64,000 nucleotides of DNA from Uloborus plumipes. Its lineage: Eukaryota > Arthropoda > Arachnida > Araneae > Uloboridae. This document shows positions 11,723-21,986 of the stretch, piece by piece. The position numbers and the translations under genes were made by a program. The stretch spans positions 62,001 through 126,000 of the forward strand of contig JAXGGA010000071.1 of the NCBI GenBank assembly GCA_038373865.1. Reading direction: 5' to 3'. Under the pieces are notes generated by a model. The model was given only the letters and a program-made list of their open reading frames with translations. It had not been told where the DNA came from and did no database searches. Each line of letters begins with the position of its first letter. Position 1 is the first letter of the stretch.

Positions 11723-13070
11723 AAATTGTCGCATTCTACTTTCTATTATTTGTGAAATTATACTGTAATTAGTATTTAAGGTATTTTATTTTATTTAGTG
11801 TTTGTGATATTTTGTTGCCTTTAAAGGTGGTTAAAATGAATACTGGTTTACCTTAAGTATAGCCAAAATTTTGAGCAATGTTGCTAGTTATTGCAAAGTA
11901 AAAGGGAACGAAGTAAGCTCAAAATATTTTTCAAAAGCATTAAAATGTTTATATATTGTTTTACTCATCAAATGGAACATTTTGACATTTCTAGCTAGTT
12001 GAAAAATAGCGGTTTTCACTCCACCCTCTCACTTTAGTTTCAACTTCACCTTCCTCTTTTTCACAATTGGTGGTACTCTTCAATTCTCGTACAATTTGGT
12101 AACACTTCGAAAAACTGGATATTTTTTACATTCCGATGTGTAAAGGTAAAATTTGTGTAAATTATTTTACAGTCGGCTTTCATTCAGTTATGATATAAAG
12201 TTCGTAGGTCATGTGAAATTTTACATGGAGAAATTTAATGGAATTCACTCAAAAAACAGAGAAAGGAACATACATGCTTCTTCAACGTTTCTGGAGTTAA
12301 AATAGTGAAAAAGGAGCATTAAAAACTTCCAATCGGAATATATTCGCATAAAAGTAACAAAAATGAAAACAACGGTCAAATACTGTTTTTAATTTGTTCT
12401 CGAAAATTTATTATTTTCGCTTGTTCAGCAATTATTAAAATGTTTAAATTTCTTGCGTATGCTTAATCTGAAATCTTTCCAAAGCAAAATTTCTACATCT
12501 TTTTGAACATATTTTACGCAATTGTCCTCTCATATTTTATATGTTGTTTTAGACGGAAAGTTTTTTTGGTTATTTTTATTGCATAATGAGGACGAATAAA
12601 TTTTAATGTCTCCACATAGGGCTTTTAAACCTCGAAAGCATGAAACTTATTCCACTTGATTCATAGAAAAAGTGCGTGAGTGCTATGCAATTGATTTTTT
12701 TTCTACAAAATTATTTCGAATTTTCTTTTTTTTTTTTTTTTTTTGCAAATACGATTGAACACACACTTATTAACTATGAATGCAGCATTAAGATTAAAGA
12801 AATAACGAACTCCTTTCCGTTCTTGTTAATATGTTTCGGACCAAATCCCAATATCAGAGCGATGTGACCAATAAGAGCACGTGCTCAAGTGATGTAAAAT
12901 TTTTTAATAAGTGATGTGTGGCAGTTTTTGCCATGATGGCGTAGGTTGCATGTTTCAAGCAGCCCTCCTCTTATTTTAATTAAAGGAGAGGAAATCGAAT
13001 GAATAAACTATGATGATATTTATTACATAGGGAGTTAAGCTTCGTTTTTTTTTACCTGAAAATATATATA
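11723..13070. other. AT-rich, no gene seen
   Basis: Low-complexity A/T sequence with a long T run near 12727-12744. The small ORFs are not supported. Confidence 0.5.
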
Positions 13071-13115
13071 CTAGGCACAATCGGCGTGTTGCTTTGCGGC
13101 GTGTCGACATCCGCT
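13071..13115 (-). mobile_element. Helitron 3' terminus, minus strand
   Basis: On the minus strand this reads GATTGTGCCTAG and is followed by T. It is preceded by GC-rich text with the repeated motif CGCCG in place of a simple hairpin. It looks like a Helitron 3' end inserted in minus orientation. I could not place its 5' end to the right with confidence, so only the terminus is annotated. Confidence 0.45.
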
Positions 13116-13558
13116 TTTCCATTTTTCCCCTTTCTTATGCCAAAATTGACATATTCGCAGCTGTTGGCAGCGGTATTTATAAATCTGTATAGTTTCATAT
13201 AACTTGTAATTTAAATAAAACCTTTTCTATATCTATCTTGTGTAAAGTTGATTGGTAGGGAGAAAGCGTGAACCATACATACGTTAAATAAACAAATTAC
13301 TGAAAGTAATATTTCAGCCTGATTAATGCTTTTTTGACATGGTAAAACGTTACGCTATTGTTGCATTACCATGGTGTTACCTTAACCTTCCACAAATGAT
13401 AGGTTATTTTACACCAGATGCATCAGTTAAGTTACTCCATAGCAGAGGAACCGTATTTATGGAGTAAGGTTACACAACTGTTTTTTACAGCTGTTGTTTC
13501 TAATACCACTCGGATAGCTGAGCCCGAGTAGATGAAATCTACTCGATTAAATGCAGGA

Positions 13559-14175
13559 TAGGTACGGCTTACGTTTTTACGAGCACCATTAAGGTGGAAG
13601 ACCATTTTAGCTCAACACATATGCCATACGGACCAGTTTATAGGGTAGGCATCCATTCACAACACACTTTCATACACAGAAAGGACAATGACAGCACTGT
13701 TAAAAATTCAGGAAGATTTTATGGTAAATGTTACTGCAAAATGAAATGTTTACAGTACAGAAAATTTTTACAATAAATTTTACCGAAAAACAATTTGCGA
13801 TTGCAGCGCCAATTGATTACCATGTAACTTACTGAGAGATTCAGATTATATTTCCGCTCTCCTGATGTGTCTCATCGGGTACAGTGGATAATAAAGCAGT
13901 GTGAAAAAATTGGGTCCCGGGTTCGATCCTTATCGTTCGTATCTCGCGCGTTTTAATTCTCGTTTTTTCTTCCGTAAAATTTTACAGTTTAAAAATATTT
14001 TACGGTAAAAGTTACTGGAAACATGGATACCAGTAACTTTACCCGTAAAATTTCAGGAAAATGTTTAACAGTAAGGAGAGAGTAAAAGTACATCCATGCC
14101 CTAGCCAGGATCCAAACCCGGGGCCATCGCATTACGGTCAGATGTCTCTGACCACTAGGCAAGGGGGCAGACTTT
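13559..14175 (-). mobile_element. tRNA-derived SINE, copy 2, split by a MITE
   Basis: The left part (13559-13694) matches the SINE body at 11464-11600. After a MITE insertion the match resumes at about 14074 and ends in the tRNA-like head. On the minus strand the head has an A-box-like TGCCTAGTGGTCAGAG (14146-14161) and a B-box-like GGGTTTGGATCC (14108-14119). The same junction in copy 1 is continuous, which supports insertion after the SINE was in place. A perfect 9-bp hairpin (GAGTAGAT against ATCTACTC) sits just left at about 13527-13545. Confidence 0.55.
13695..14073. mobile_element. MITE nested in SINE copy 2
   Basis: The ends are imperfect inverted repeats of about 40 bp: CACTGTTAAAAATTCAGG at the left, and TACTGTTAAACATTTTCC read from the right, both leading into GTAAA-GTTACTG text. 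A tRNA-like stretch lies inside on the plus strand (A-box-like GGTACAGTGGAT near 13878, B box GGTTCGATCC at 13920-13929). That suggests it carried or received a tRNA-derived segment. The target duplication is not clear. Confidence 0.5.
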
Positions 14176-15035
14176 TTTACAGTGAATGGAGTAAATGAAA
14201 ACACGTTGGGGTAAAAAAAAATGTGATTTTTAATCGCTGGAAAATATAAAGCCAAATTTTTCATACCTCGTTACTCTAAGAAATCGCAGTCTTGGTCACA
14301 AGGCACTAAATTTTATTTCTCAATTCACCCAAAGAAAGAGAAGAATCTAAAGTTGAGGAGTTGACACTTAAAATCTGTTCCAATATGCCCAAACTGGCCT
14401 TACTTTATTTTTAACAGTAGCTTCCCACGCAAAATACTTTTCAGACTTCCTGAAAATAATAAATAGAGAGCCAAATACTTCATTGCGAACGCGTTTAATA
14501 CTTGTATAACTTACAAAAGGCATAACTTACAAAAGGCATAATGGTAACAAAGTAGAGCCTTTTTGGAATGCCAAAAATACTCCCGCCATTTATTTAAGCA
14601 TAGAATTTCCTCAAACATTTTTGGAAATGGAGCACTCGTATCCACATGAGAACGCGGTAATTAAATCACAATAGCACAGACGATTAATGATTAACAGACG
14701 TTTATTCTCAAGTTAGTTTAGAGCTCGGTTTAACTTCTAAGCGTGATCAAGACGCAGTTTGAAAGTAAATTGCATTCGTTAACCATATATGCCTCGTGTT
14801 GACTAAAGGTAATCACGTTACACAAGATAAATACTTCATGCAGAAGTAAAATCTTCAAATAAATATAAAATAATTGTCTCTTTGACAATTTTTAATGTGC
14901 AATCACTTTATTTATTTTTTTTAATGAACATGGATGCTTTTAACTAGTTCAATTACTTTAAAACGAAGTCTATTTCTTGTTAATACGCAGCAAGTAACCA
15001 CCCCCAAGCCACTGCAAATGCGGAGCTACGAGAAA
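14176..15035. other. AT-rich, no gene seen
   Basis: No ORF of interest. A short direct repeat AACTTACAAAAGGCATA occurs twice in a row at about 14508-14541. Confidence 0.5.
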
Positions 15036-15057
15036 CCCACAGCTCGGTCATGACTTC

Positions 15058-15104
15058 CTGGGACTCCAGTTTCGTCCTTATTAGGAACTCAGGATCAGTC
15101 AGGG
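15058..15104 (-). ncRNA. Degenerate hammerhead ribozyme, minus strand
   Basis: Read on the minus strand: CTGAT, a 3-nt insertion, then GA; a stem II of GTTCC / GGAC (one bulged T) around the loop TAATAA; then GAAA; a small stem III (ACT / AGT, loop GG); the cleavage triplet GTC; and stem I formed by CCTG with CAGG. All hammerhead parts are present in type I order, but the invariant CUGAUGA box is disrupted, so self-cleavage is unlikely in this copy. Confidence 0.5.
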
Positions 15105-15176
15105 ACTAGTCAGAGACGAGTGTAGAAGTACAGCTAAGTATAGTAAAAGGATTTCTACTGCTAGGTTTCTGACTAT

Positions 15177-15222
15177 TCCTGACTGATATGTTTCTAACAA
15201 AAACGAAACTGCTGTGTCAGGA
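15177..15222 (+). ncRNA. Degenerate hammerhead ribozyme, plus strand
   Basis: Stem I is TCCTGA (15177-15182) with TCAGGA (15217-15222). The core box is CTGATAT (15183-15189) where CTGATGA is required. Stem II is GTTT / AAAC (15190-15193, 15201-15204) and is followed by GAAA (15205-15208). The overall fold is retained, but the core box has two substitutions. It aligns with the minus-strand copy at 15058-15104. Confidence 0.45.
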
Positions 15223-15244
15223 TTTTGTGGCCAAGCTGTAGGGG

Positions 15245-16069
15245 AATTTGCTTCGATTTGATGTTGTTTTTGGAGCCATCGTTTATCACCACTAGAGTGA
15301 AAGTTTGGATTTGCTCAAACAGCACACGCTAGATATGACCAGGGAATACATCTATCGACGATTCTATATTTTTTATCCAAGCTAGAAGCCGAACAAGCAC
15401 TAATCCAGTTCCCTGAAAGATATTTATTTGGAATTGGAACTTGGAAGACTTCTTTTGAGATCAAGAAAAACTTTCGTCCATCACCTAATGGCTTAGCCTC
15501 TTGTGTGTGTGTTTTGGTTCCGCAAGAGTAAAAATATGTAATTAAAAGATCTATATATTATGCTGCATATCTTTATTTAAAACTGAATGCATTTCTTCCA
15601 CATTTCGATTTCATGTTCCGAAATAAATGCATATACTTTTAAACTCTCGGAATAACATGTAAATTTTATTTTTTGCAACAGATTCACAACATCGAATTAT
15701 AGAATAGATAAATAAGGAAATAGAAGTGGTAAATTCGTTTGAACGCGTGCAACATAGTTATTAGAAACGGATATCAAACAAATTCCTGAGAACCACTCCA
15801 CATACATCCAATTAAATTATCTCTCAATGTTTTTTTTTCTTAGTCCTGAAACTACCCTAATTAAACCCCTTGATTCTTATAAATCAATGCTTGAGTATCA
15901 TGAAAGTGAAAATTACTCAATTTCATGTAATCAGCTCAGGATTCTTACCGGCATTTTCTTCTTAAAAAATTAGACTTTGCTCTGCCTCAATATTAATCAA
16001 CTTTTTTTCCCACCAATGTAAGGAATGGAACTTTCACGAAAATAATTATAGATCATGAAGATGCTTTAA
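15245..16069. other. AT-rich, no gene seen
   Basis: No supported ORF or repeat border. It ends at a TTAA (16066-16069) that is the target site of the next element. Confidence 0.5.
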
Positions 16070-16990
16070 CCCATTAATGCCTACCCAAGTAGCATCAACT
16101 CATCGGATTTTACTCGGCCGATCAACAAACTCCTCGTAAACTGATCCTGTAACGCACGATGACATCGTTCCGATCAGTATCCGAGCACGGTTTTCGATGA
16201 GCTACTTTTCATCGGAAATCGATATCCTTCCGATCAACTTTCCCGATGAAAATAAGATGAGCTATATTCCATCGGAAAACGATATCCTTCCGATCAAGTT
16301 TCCCGATGAAATTCCTCGGCACGGGACTGTTCTGCTCGTAAATTGCTCCAAATCTCATCGTATTCTCATCGGATTTTGCTGCTCGGATTCTGCTCGGCCG
16401 ATGAGACATATTGGATCATCGGCCGATGAGAATTTCATCGGGTTTCGATGAATGGCCGATCATCAGCCGATGAGATGATGCTGCTGGGGTAGCGTCCCTT
16501 TTTAGGGACGGTCCGAAACAGGGTTTGAATTTCCCAAAAATGAGTATTTCAACCAAATAATAGTGTTCAATTTGTTCCTTGATATTGTTTCAATTCGTTA
16601 AAAACAGATTGCAGCACAAAACCATTGTAAAGAGTGTTCTGCAGCAGTTTTAATATGATCTTTATCAAAAATGACATCGTTCACTTTCTCAAGAAAAAAA
16701 GCTAAGTTTTCAAAGTTATTCCCAGCTTCCCAGTTTATGTTAATTGCTGATTTTATTTCTTCTAATAAAATGTCTTTTTAAATATTATATCGTAGGCAGA
16801 AAAAAATTTTAGTAAAAAAAGTATCTACCCTCTGGGGTCTATCATCACTTTTGAGGGACGATTTTTCTTTCCTTAATAAAAAACTTATTTTTGACATGAT
16901 ATTTTTTTAATTAGTTTTTCTGTCCATTAGACACTATTTGTAACCAGTATACAAAATATCTTTGGAAAAAAAATGTCAGGCATTAATGGG
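16070..16990. mobile_element. TTAA-flanked MITE (piggyBac-type), interrupted copy
   Basis: Same family as 3767-4269 but inverted. It is flanked by TTAA at 16066-16069 and 16991-16994, with terminal CCCATTAATGCCT at both ends. Internal text such as CTCTGGGGTCTATC is shared with the other copy. It is longer because an unrelated element sits near its left end, from 16084 to 16489. Confidence 0.8.
16084..16489. mobile_element. TA-flanked element nested in the MITE, CATCGG-rich
   Basis: 406 bp flanked by TA on both sides (16082-16083, 16490-16491). The ends are CCCAAGTAGCATCA at the left and CCCCAGCAGCATCA read from the right. Removing the insert and one TA restores GCCTAGCGTCCC, which is the sequence of the uninterrupted sister MITE near 4249-4260 (opposite strand). 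The inside is dense in CGAT and CATCGG words and holds a 60-bp direct repeat starting at 16196 and 16256. Overlapping ORFs on both strands (16197-16451, 16209-16409) come from this repetitive text. Confidence 0.75.
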
Positions 16991-17136
16991 TTAACTCGGA
17001 AATAAATTTCAAAGCATTATTTAAACTAATTAAAGCATAGTTTTACTAGTTTTTTTAAAAACATAACTAGCATTTTTAGAGGCGAAAGTGAGTTAAACCG
17101 TAAATTGTAGACTCAATAAAAGTAAACTTTTAAACT

Positions 17137-17714
17137 AAGCGCCTTCGCGCCTTTTCTTTTTTCCTGCATCAAAAAATCATTCGACTTATTGAGATGTTGC
17201 AGGGGCACTTCGCGCCTTCAAGATGGTGAGGAAAGTTTCAGTAAGTTCAGCTCTCTTAAAGAAAAGAAGCAGACATAGATTCTCAGTTTTTAATATAAGT
17301 AGATGGCTTTTTAACAAATTTATATTTCAAAAAATTACAAGTAGCTAGCGATAAAAGTACAACGTACGTGACCCGCTAATGAGTTTCATGTTTGATTTAG
17401 CCTTCATTCAAAATTCTCATTATCATTGTTATTACTGTTTCATAGCAACCACGTTTTGCAACAATGGATTTCCTATTTAATCATTTAGGCCTAATCGCTT
17501 TAAATTTGACAACTTATTAATTGATATCCTCGTTAGTTAAAATCGTATAATAATATAAATTAAAACTAATGAAGCCTGAAAAATTACCTATCTATCGGTG
17601 CCAGGTTCGACTTTCAGTTCATTGGCATTCAAGAGAAACATAGATAACGTGACATAGATAGTTAGAAAGAAAGAAAGATAGCTAGAAAGATACTCAGGTT
17701 TTAATATAAGTAGA
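17137..17714 (-). mobile_element. Helitron 5' fragment, minus strand
   Basis: Closely related to 38217-39031 and 54790-55599. Its minus-strand 5' end is intact (TCTACTTATATTAAAACC at 17714 after an A). The internal 5'-like copy near 17300 and the GAAA-rich tract near 17665-17690 are also shared. The 3' hairpin and CTAG are missing, so the copy is truncated on the left. Confidence 0.7.
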
Positions 17715-19500
17715 TATTTAAGTCAATTATATAAGTAAACCCCTATATGGAAACAGTTTCATAACTTAGGTGAAAATGATTTTATTTTACAAAAAACAGA
17801 TTAAATTTTGCTTTCCAAAAAGTAGTTTATCATGAGCGGTCTCATGCGCCACTAGATGTTAAGAGAACCTAATCAAGTTTAATATGAAAATGAAACCAAA
17901 AAATACTCAATCAAAAACAAACGGTACAGCAATCATATATCTTAACTTAGACAAAAAAAACGTCATTTAACTAAAAGAACAAAACTAAATCTTTATTCAT
18001 GGGTCATTAAGAAAACCACGAAATAACAATCATATATTTTTTTTATCGTAGTGATACATTTTACGCATAAATTGAATTCAATTAAGTTTTTATACAAATA
18101 TCCAAGTTAGCCAAAACTGCCTTTTAAAAGTAAAAGTAAATTTATTGAGACAAAAAGTAAACTGTTCTTAAACCTTGAAAACGTAAACACTTGCTAATGC
18201 ATGTTAAACATAGAAATCTTTCTTTTAGAAAGGAAAAAACTTTCAAACTGCGCCTTAAATATACACCACTAAAATTAACCAAATTTTTATATTAATTTGT
18301 TGAATAAGAAGTCATAAACCAATAAGCAGCAAATGATGAAAACATTTTTGAAAGATGATTACATTTCTTTTTATTCTGTTAATTTCCTCTTTAACAAAAA
18401 TTTATAATTATTTCTCTCATTATTTTTATTTCTTCGTATTTATAAGTTGAAGCAAAGCGCCCAACTTAATTTCAAACTTTATTTCATTTTTAAAAAGTAT
18501 AAAAACACTTTTTAATACTTCAGAAGCATTAATTAGCTTGAAAAAACAAAACTGACTCTACCGCTTACTGCAATCTTCTTATCAAGGACATCAACTGCGT
18601 ACATACTTCTGATGCTTTTAATTAACTAGAAAATGCTACAAAATACGCACATTAGCTTTTTTTTCAGCTAAGAATTTATTTTAGAGGTTTTTCGTTTCTT
18701 GATTTTTTTGTTAATTGTTAAATGTCTTCTTAAGGATTTTTCTAAGTTCAGGGGCATTAATTTTTAATGCCTTTCGGAAGAATTTTTCGGTTTGCCGCAG
18801 AAAAGATACCGATATTTAGTTTTCTTCTAATATAACAATATTATAATAGCTGTCAATTTTTCACTTGAAAATTATGGTAAAATATGTGTTGTACCCTCAC
18901 TTGAAGACGCTTTTAAAATTTAGGGCGTTTTTACATTTTTGTTATAAACTAATAATGAAATTACAAACATAAAGCAGCATTCAAAAAAATTATTGACCGC
19001 AAATTTAGATGATAGTTTTCAGAAGAAAATTTGAAGGAATTATACGGATAAGAGAAAATAGCGGTACAGTAACTTGAAACAATGAATTAAGCATAGTTTA
19101 CAGAAATGTATTTTGCTGTTTTGTCTATTTTAACTAATTATCGTTGATTTTAACTGAAAATTTTACAAATTGAAAGAAAAGGTATTAAAACAATTAAAGA
19201 ATTTATCTTACTTTTGTACATATAAATAATGTTTCAGCAAGAATATATACCTAAGTTAAACACGACAAAACGAATATTTTGAACTAGCTTTACCCGGCCC
19301 AACTTTATTTGTGGTGAAACTGAAGAGAAAGATACCAGTTTCCTCCAGCTCTACAGCGGAGAATATAATATTAAATTCCGCGTAATCTTACTTAACTATT
19401 AACAGTGTTAAAAAAGAAGACTTAAAAAAAGCTAACGAGCTTGTACTTGTTTTTGACTAACCAAATCACATTTTTCACAATTAAGATTATCGTAGAAATT
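17715..19500. other. AT-rich, no gene seen
   Basis: No convincing ORF, repeat border or RNA gene. Confidence 0.5.
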
Positions 19501-19590
19501 TTGGATGTACCAATGATTCAGCAGTACCGATCAATCAACTATAATCTGCAAAATTTGGCCGATTAATCAGCGAAAAAATGTGTTTTAAAT

Positions 19591-20124
19591 CAGCGATAGG
19601 CAACCCGTCAATCGCGATCGACCGGTCGATCTCAAGCTCATTTTAAGTCGATCGGGACAATATTTTTGAACTTTGCTTTTTCTTTTTGTTTAGCTAATTA
19701 ACATTAATTTCTGGAACAAACTAAGGCTTAATGTCTGAATCAAAATTTATTTTGAACAATTTTCTAGCCTTTTATAGTCGCCGGGTTATTTTTAGTCACT
19801 ATTTTATCAATTTTAAAACAAGCAATATTCTTGTGTCTTAAAATATTTTGATGTGGGTTAAACATAACATTATTTTATCAATTTGTAGCAACTATGTACC
19901 TTATAAGCAAAAACTTTTTTTTTTCTTTTTTTTTAAAGGGTTAAGCAACAATTTGCAGTCTGCATTGTATCAACTTAATTCTGTATGCAACACATATGAG
20001 TAGGTTTATAGTGTACGCATTCCCCCCCCCTCACACACACACACATACACAGCGGCAAATCGATCTTGCGTTTACACTAAACTCGGAAACTAGATCTTTA
20101 GCCAGTTTAGTTTGCCGACCGCTG
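19591..20124. mobile_element. hAT MITE with perfect 8-bp target duplication
   Basis: 534 bp flanked by TTTTAAAT at 19583-19590 and 20125-20132. The ends are CAGCGATAGGCAACC at the left, and CAGCGGTCGGCAAAC read from the right. A CAGNG start and an 8-bp duplication are typical of hAT elements, and the CAGCGGTCGGCAAAC form is common in animal hATs. The internal CGATCGACCGGTCGATC is palindromic. No ORF. Confidence 0.85.
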
Positions 20125-20565
20125 TTTTAAATGTTATGTTGTAAAGCATATCTTCACCAAATACCTACGGTGGATAATTTTATGAACAATAAATGCATGT
20201 AGTTTTCTGCAATCCTTACAATAACGAGGTATGAACGTGTACAGAGTTTTTAAAAAAAAAAAAGCTAATACGGTGCATAAAATTGAATGGGATATTAAAC
20301 GATAACCCTCACAGCTGATATTCCTATCACACTATTAGAAATGATTAAGTTCCCGAACTTTTAAATTACAACGGGAAAATATGAGCATTTCATTTCATTG
20401 GTGAAAAAAAAAGTTTTAAATAAAATTACTTCAAGTTTGCCTTTGACAAGAAATTACGATAAATAAATTGAGAAAAAAAATCAGCAAACATGAGTATAAC
20501 ATGTTCTACGAAAGCATAGTGAGTAAAAATAGAACAATTCATTCGCGATCCTCACAGTTGATATA

Positions 20566-21986
20566 CACTGCTCGACATTGAAAATGCAACACCAAGAAGG
20601 AGTGGTCAGAAATTCATGCAAATTTTACCGTAGACGCACGTCACTGAGTTATGCAAATGATATGAAATGCGCGGCTCTCCGACGCACGTGAAGTAAGATA
20701 TAAGAGAATGAAGTTGAAAAGTGGGCTATGTTCATGTTGGTTTTTCTGCCAGACTAATTATCGGAGAAATTTGGTTTTTGTCTCGAAGGATACGTGTGAT
20801 AGGAGGAAATGCCACGCCGTCCTCAACGAAGACACTTCCAGCATATAGACGACTTTAAAAGGAGTATGGTGATCGGACTGAGAAGAGGAGGTTGGTCCAT
20901 ACGTCAAATTGAAGCTGATACCCACATGGATGCAAGCACTGTGCATCGGCTGTGTCGGAGATGGTTGGAAACAGGAAATGTAGCCACATTGAGGGGTGCA
21001 GGTGCAGCCAGAGTGACGTCAGACCGCTTGGATCGGCGGATTCACCGACAAGCTGTGGCGGACCCGCAAGTCACTTGTACGTCGATTCTGCAGCACGTGC
21101 AAGGCACCCTGGATGTTCCTGTGTCGACCAGAACCATTTCCCGTCGACTGGTTGCACGTGGCCTGCAATCACGGCGCCCGCTAAGAAGACTGCCATTGAC
21201 CTCACAGCACAGACTCCAACGTTTGGAATGGTGCCAGACCAGAGCAACATGGATGGCAGAATGGCAAACCATAGTATTCTCAGATGAATCCCGCTTCTGT
21301 TTTTCCAGCGATAGTCATCGCATACGTGTGTGGCGTCGACGTGGAGAAAGATCGAATCCGGCAGTAACTGTGGAACGCCCCACAGCGCGACAACGTGGCA
21401 TAATGGTTTGGGGCGCTATTGCATACAATTCCGTATCACCTCTAGTTCGTATTCGGGGCACTATGACGGCCCAACGATATGTAGATAATGTACTGCGGCC
21501 GGTGGCAATCCCCTACCTTCAGGGTCTGCCAAATGCAATTTTTCAACAGGATAACGCCCGGCCTCACAGTGCTCGAATCAGCCAACATGCTCTACGAGGT
21601 GTACAGATGCTTTCCTGGCCACCATACTCTCCTGCCTTGTCACCAATCGAACATGTGTGGGACGTGATTGGACACCGTTTGCAGAACCTGTCACTGCCTC
21701 GTTCAGAGGGCGAACTGTGGCAAATGGTTGAAAGGGAATGGAGTGCCATCCCTCAGGACACCATCCGCAGGCTTATTGACTCCATGCCTAGACGTGTTTC
21801 TTCGTGCATCGCTGTCCGCGATGGTCCTACTTCTTACTGAGCCGACGCCGTCCTCGCTCTAAATTTTGCCTATTTATTTTGAAATAAATATCACTTATTG
21901 TTCCAATGCTGTCTCTGTCTTCTTACCAAATTTCATCAATTTCTGACCACTCCTTCTTGGTGTTGCATTTTCAATGTCGAGCAGTG
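20566..21986 (+). mobile_element. Tc1-like transposon, full length, copy 1
   Basis: 1421 bp between TA dinucleotides (20564-20565, 21987-21988). The terminal inverted repeats are identical over 49 bp (20566-20614 and 21938-21986), starting CACTGCTCGACATTG. One transposase ORF fills most of the inside. The copy at 58246-59665 differs at about 28 positions (about 98% identity by my count), so both are recent. It lies inside the old hAT at 19501-22533, where the paralogous hAT at 31021 shows GATATAAATG around the equivalent site. Confidence 0.95.
20809..21840 (+). CDS. Tc1-like transposase, full-length ORF
   Basis: 343-codon ORF inside matched 49-bp inverted repeats, the usual length for Tc1 family enzymes that cut and paste their own element in the nucleus. 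The N-terminal half has paired helix-turn-helix DNA-binding regions (about residues 12-60 and 75-130, with WSIRQIEADTHMDASTVHRL in the first). The DDE catalytic domain follows: D159 in VFSDESRF, D248 in QQDNARPH and E281 in SPIEHVWD. Between D248 and E281 lie 32 residues; the textbook Tc1 value is 34. Residue 276, in the usual SPDL motif, is alanine here (gcc) and aspartate in the other copy (gac), which may weaken activity. The linker lacks the usual GRPR and reads GAGAAR. The start is the first ATG after the left inverted repeat; the stop is TGA at 21838. An AATAAA lies at 21883. The ORF is open, but activity is unproven. Confidence 0.93.
   Translation: MPRRPQRRHFQHIDDFKRSMVIGLRRGGWSIRQIEADTHMDASTVHRLCRRWLETGNVATLRGAGAARVTSDRLDRRIHRQAVADPQVTCTSILQHVQGTLDVPVSTRTISRRLVARGLQSRRPLRRLPLTSQHRLQRLEWCQTRATWMAEWQTIVFSDESRFCFSSDSHRIRVWRRRGERSNPAVTVERPTARQRGIMVWGAIAYNSVSPLVRIRGTMTAQRYVDNVLRPVAIPYLQGLPNAIFQQDNARPHSARISQHALRGVQMLSWPPYSPALSPIEHVWDVIGHRLQNLSLPRSEGELWQMVEREWSAIPQDTIRRLIDSMPRRVSSCIAVRDGPTSY

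Larger units (their letters stand above)
15036..15244. mobile_element. Palindromic element with a hammerhead-like core in each arm
   Basis: The left arm (15036-15104) and right arm (15176-15244) are inverted copies of each other. The ends read CCCACAGCTCGG at the left, and CCTACAGCTTGG read from the right. Both arms carry the remains of a hammerhead ribozyme, pointing in opposite directions. The ~70-bp centre has no feature. The region is more GC-rich than its surroundings. No protein is encoded. Confidence 0.55.

Noticed and set aside
13872..14167. Possible tRNA genes (plus near 13872-13945, minus near 14096-14167)
   Set aside because: The A- and B-box-like motifs are present, but a full cloverleaf is not, and the text belongs to a SINE/MITE nest.
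16197..16451. ORFs on both strands in the CATCGG-rich element
   Set aside because: They are translations of a 60-bp repeat with palindromic words.
20952..21862. Other ORFs overlapping the Tc1 transposase (and their counterparts at 58632-59542)
   Set aside because: Shadow frames of the transposase; no motif of their own.
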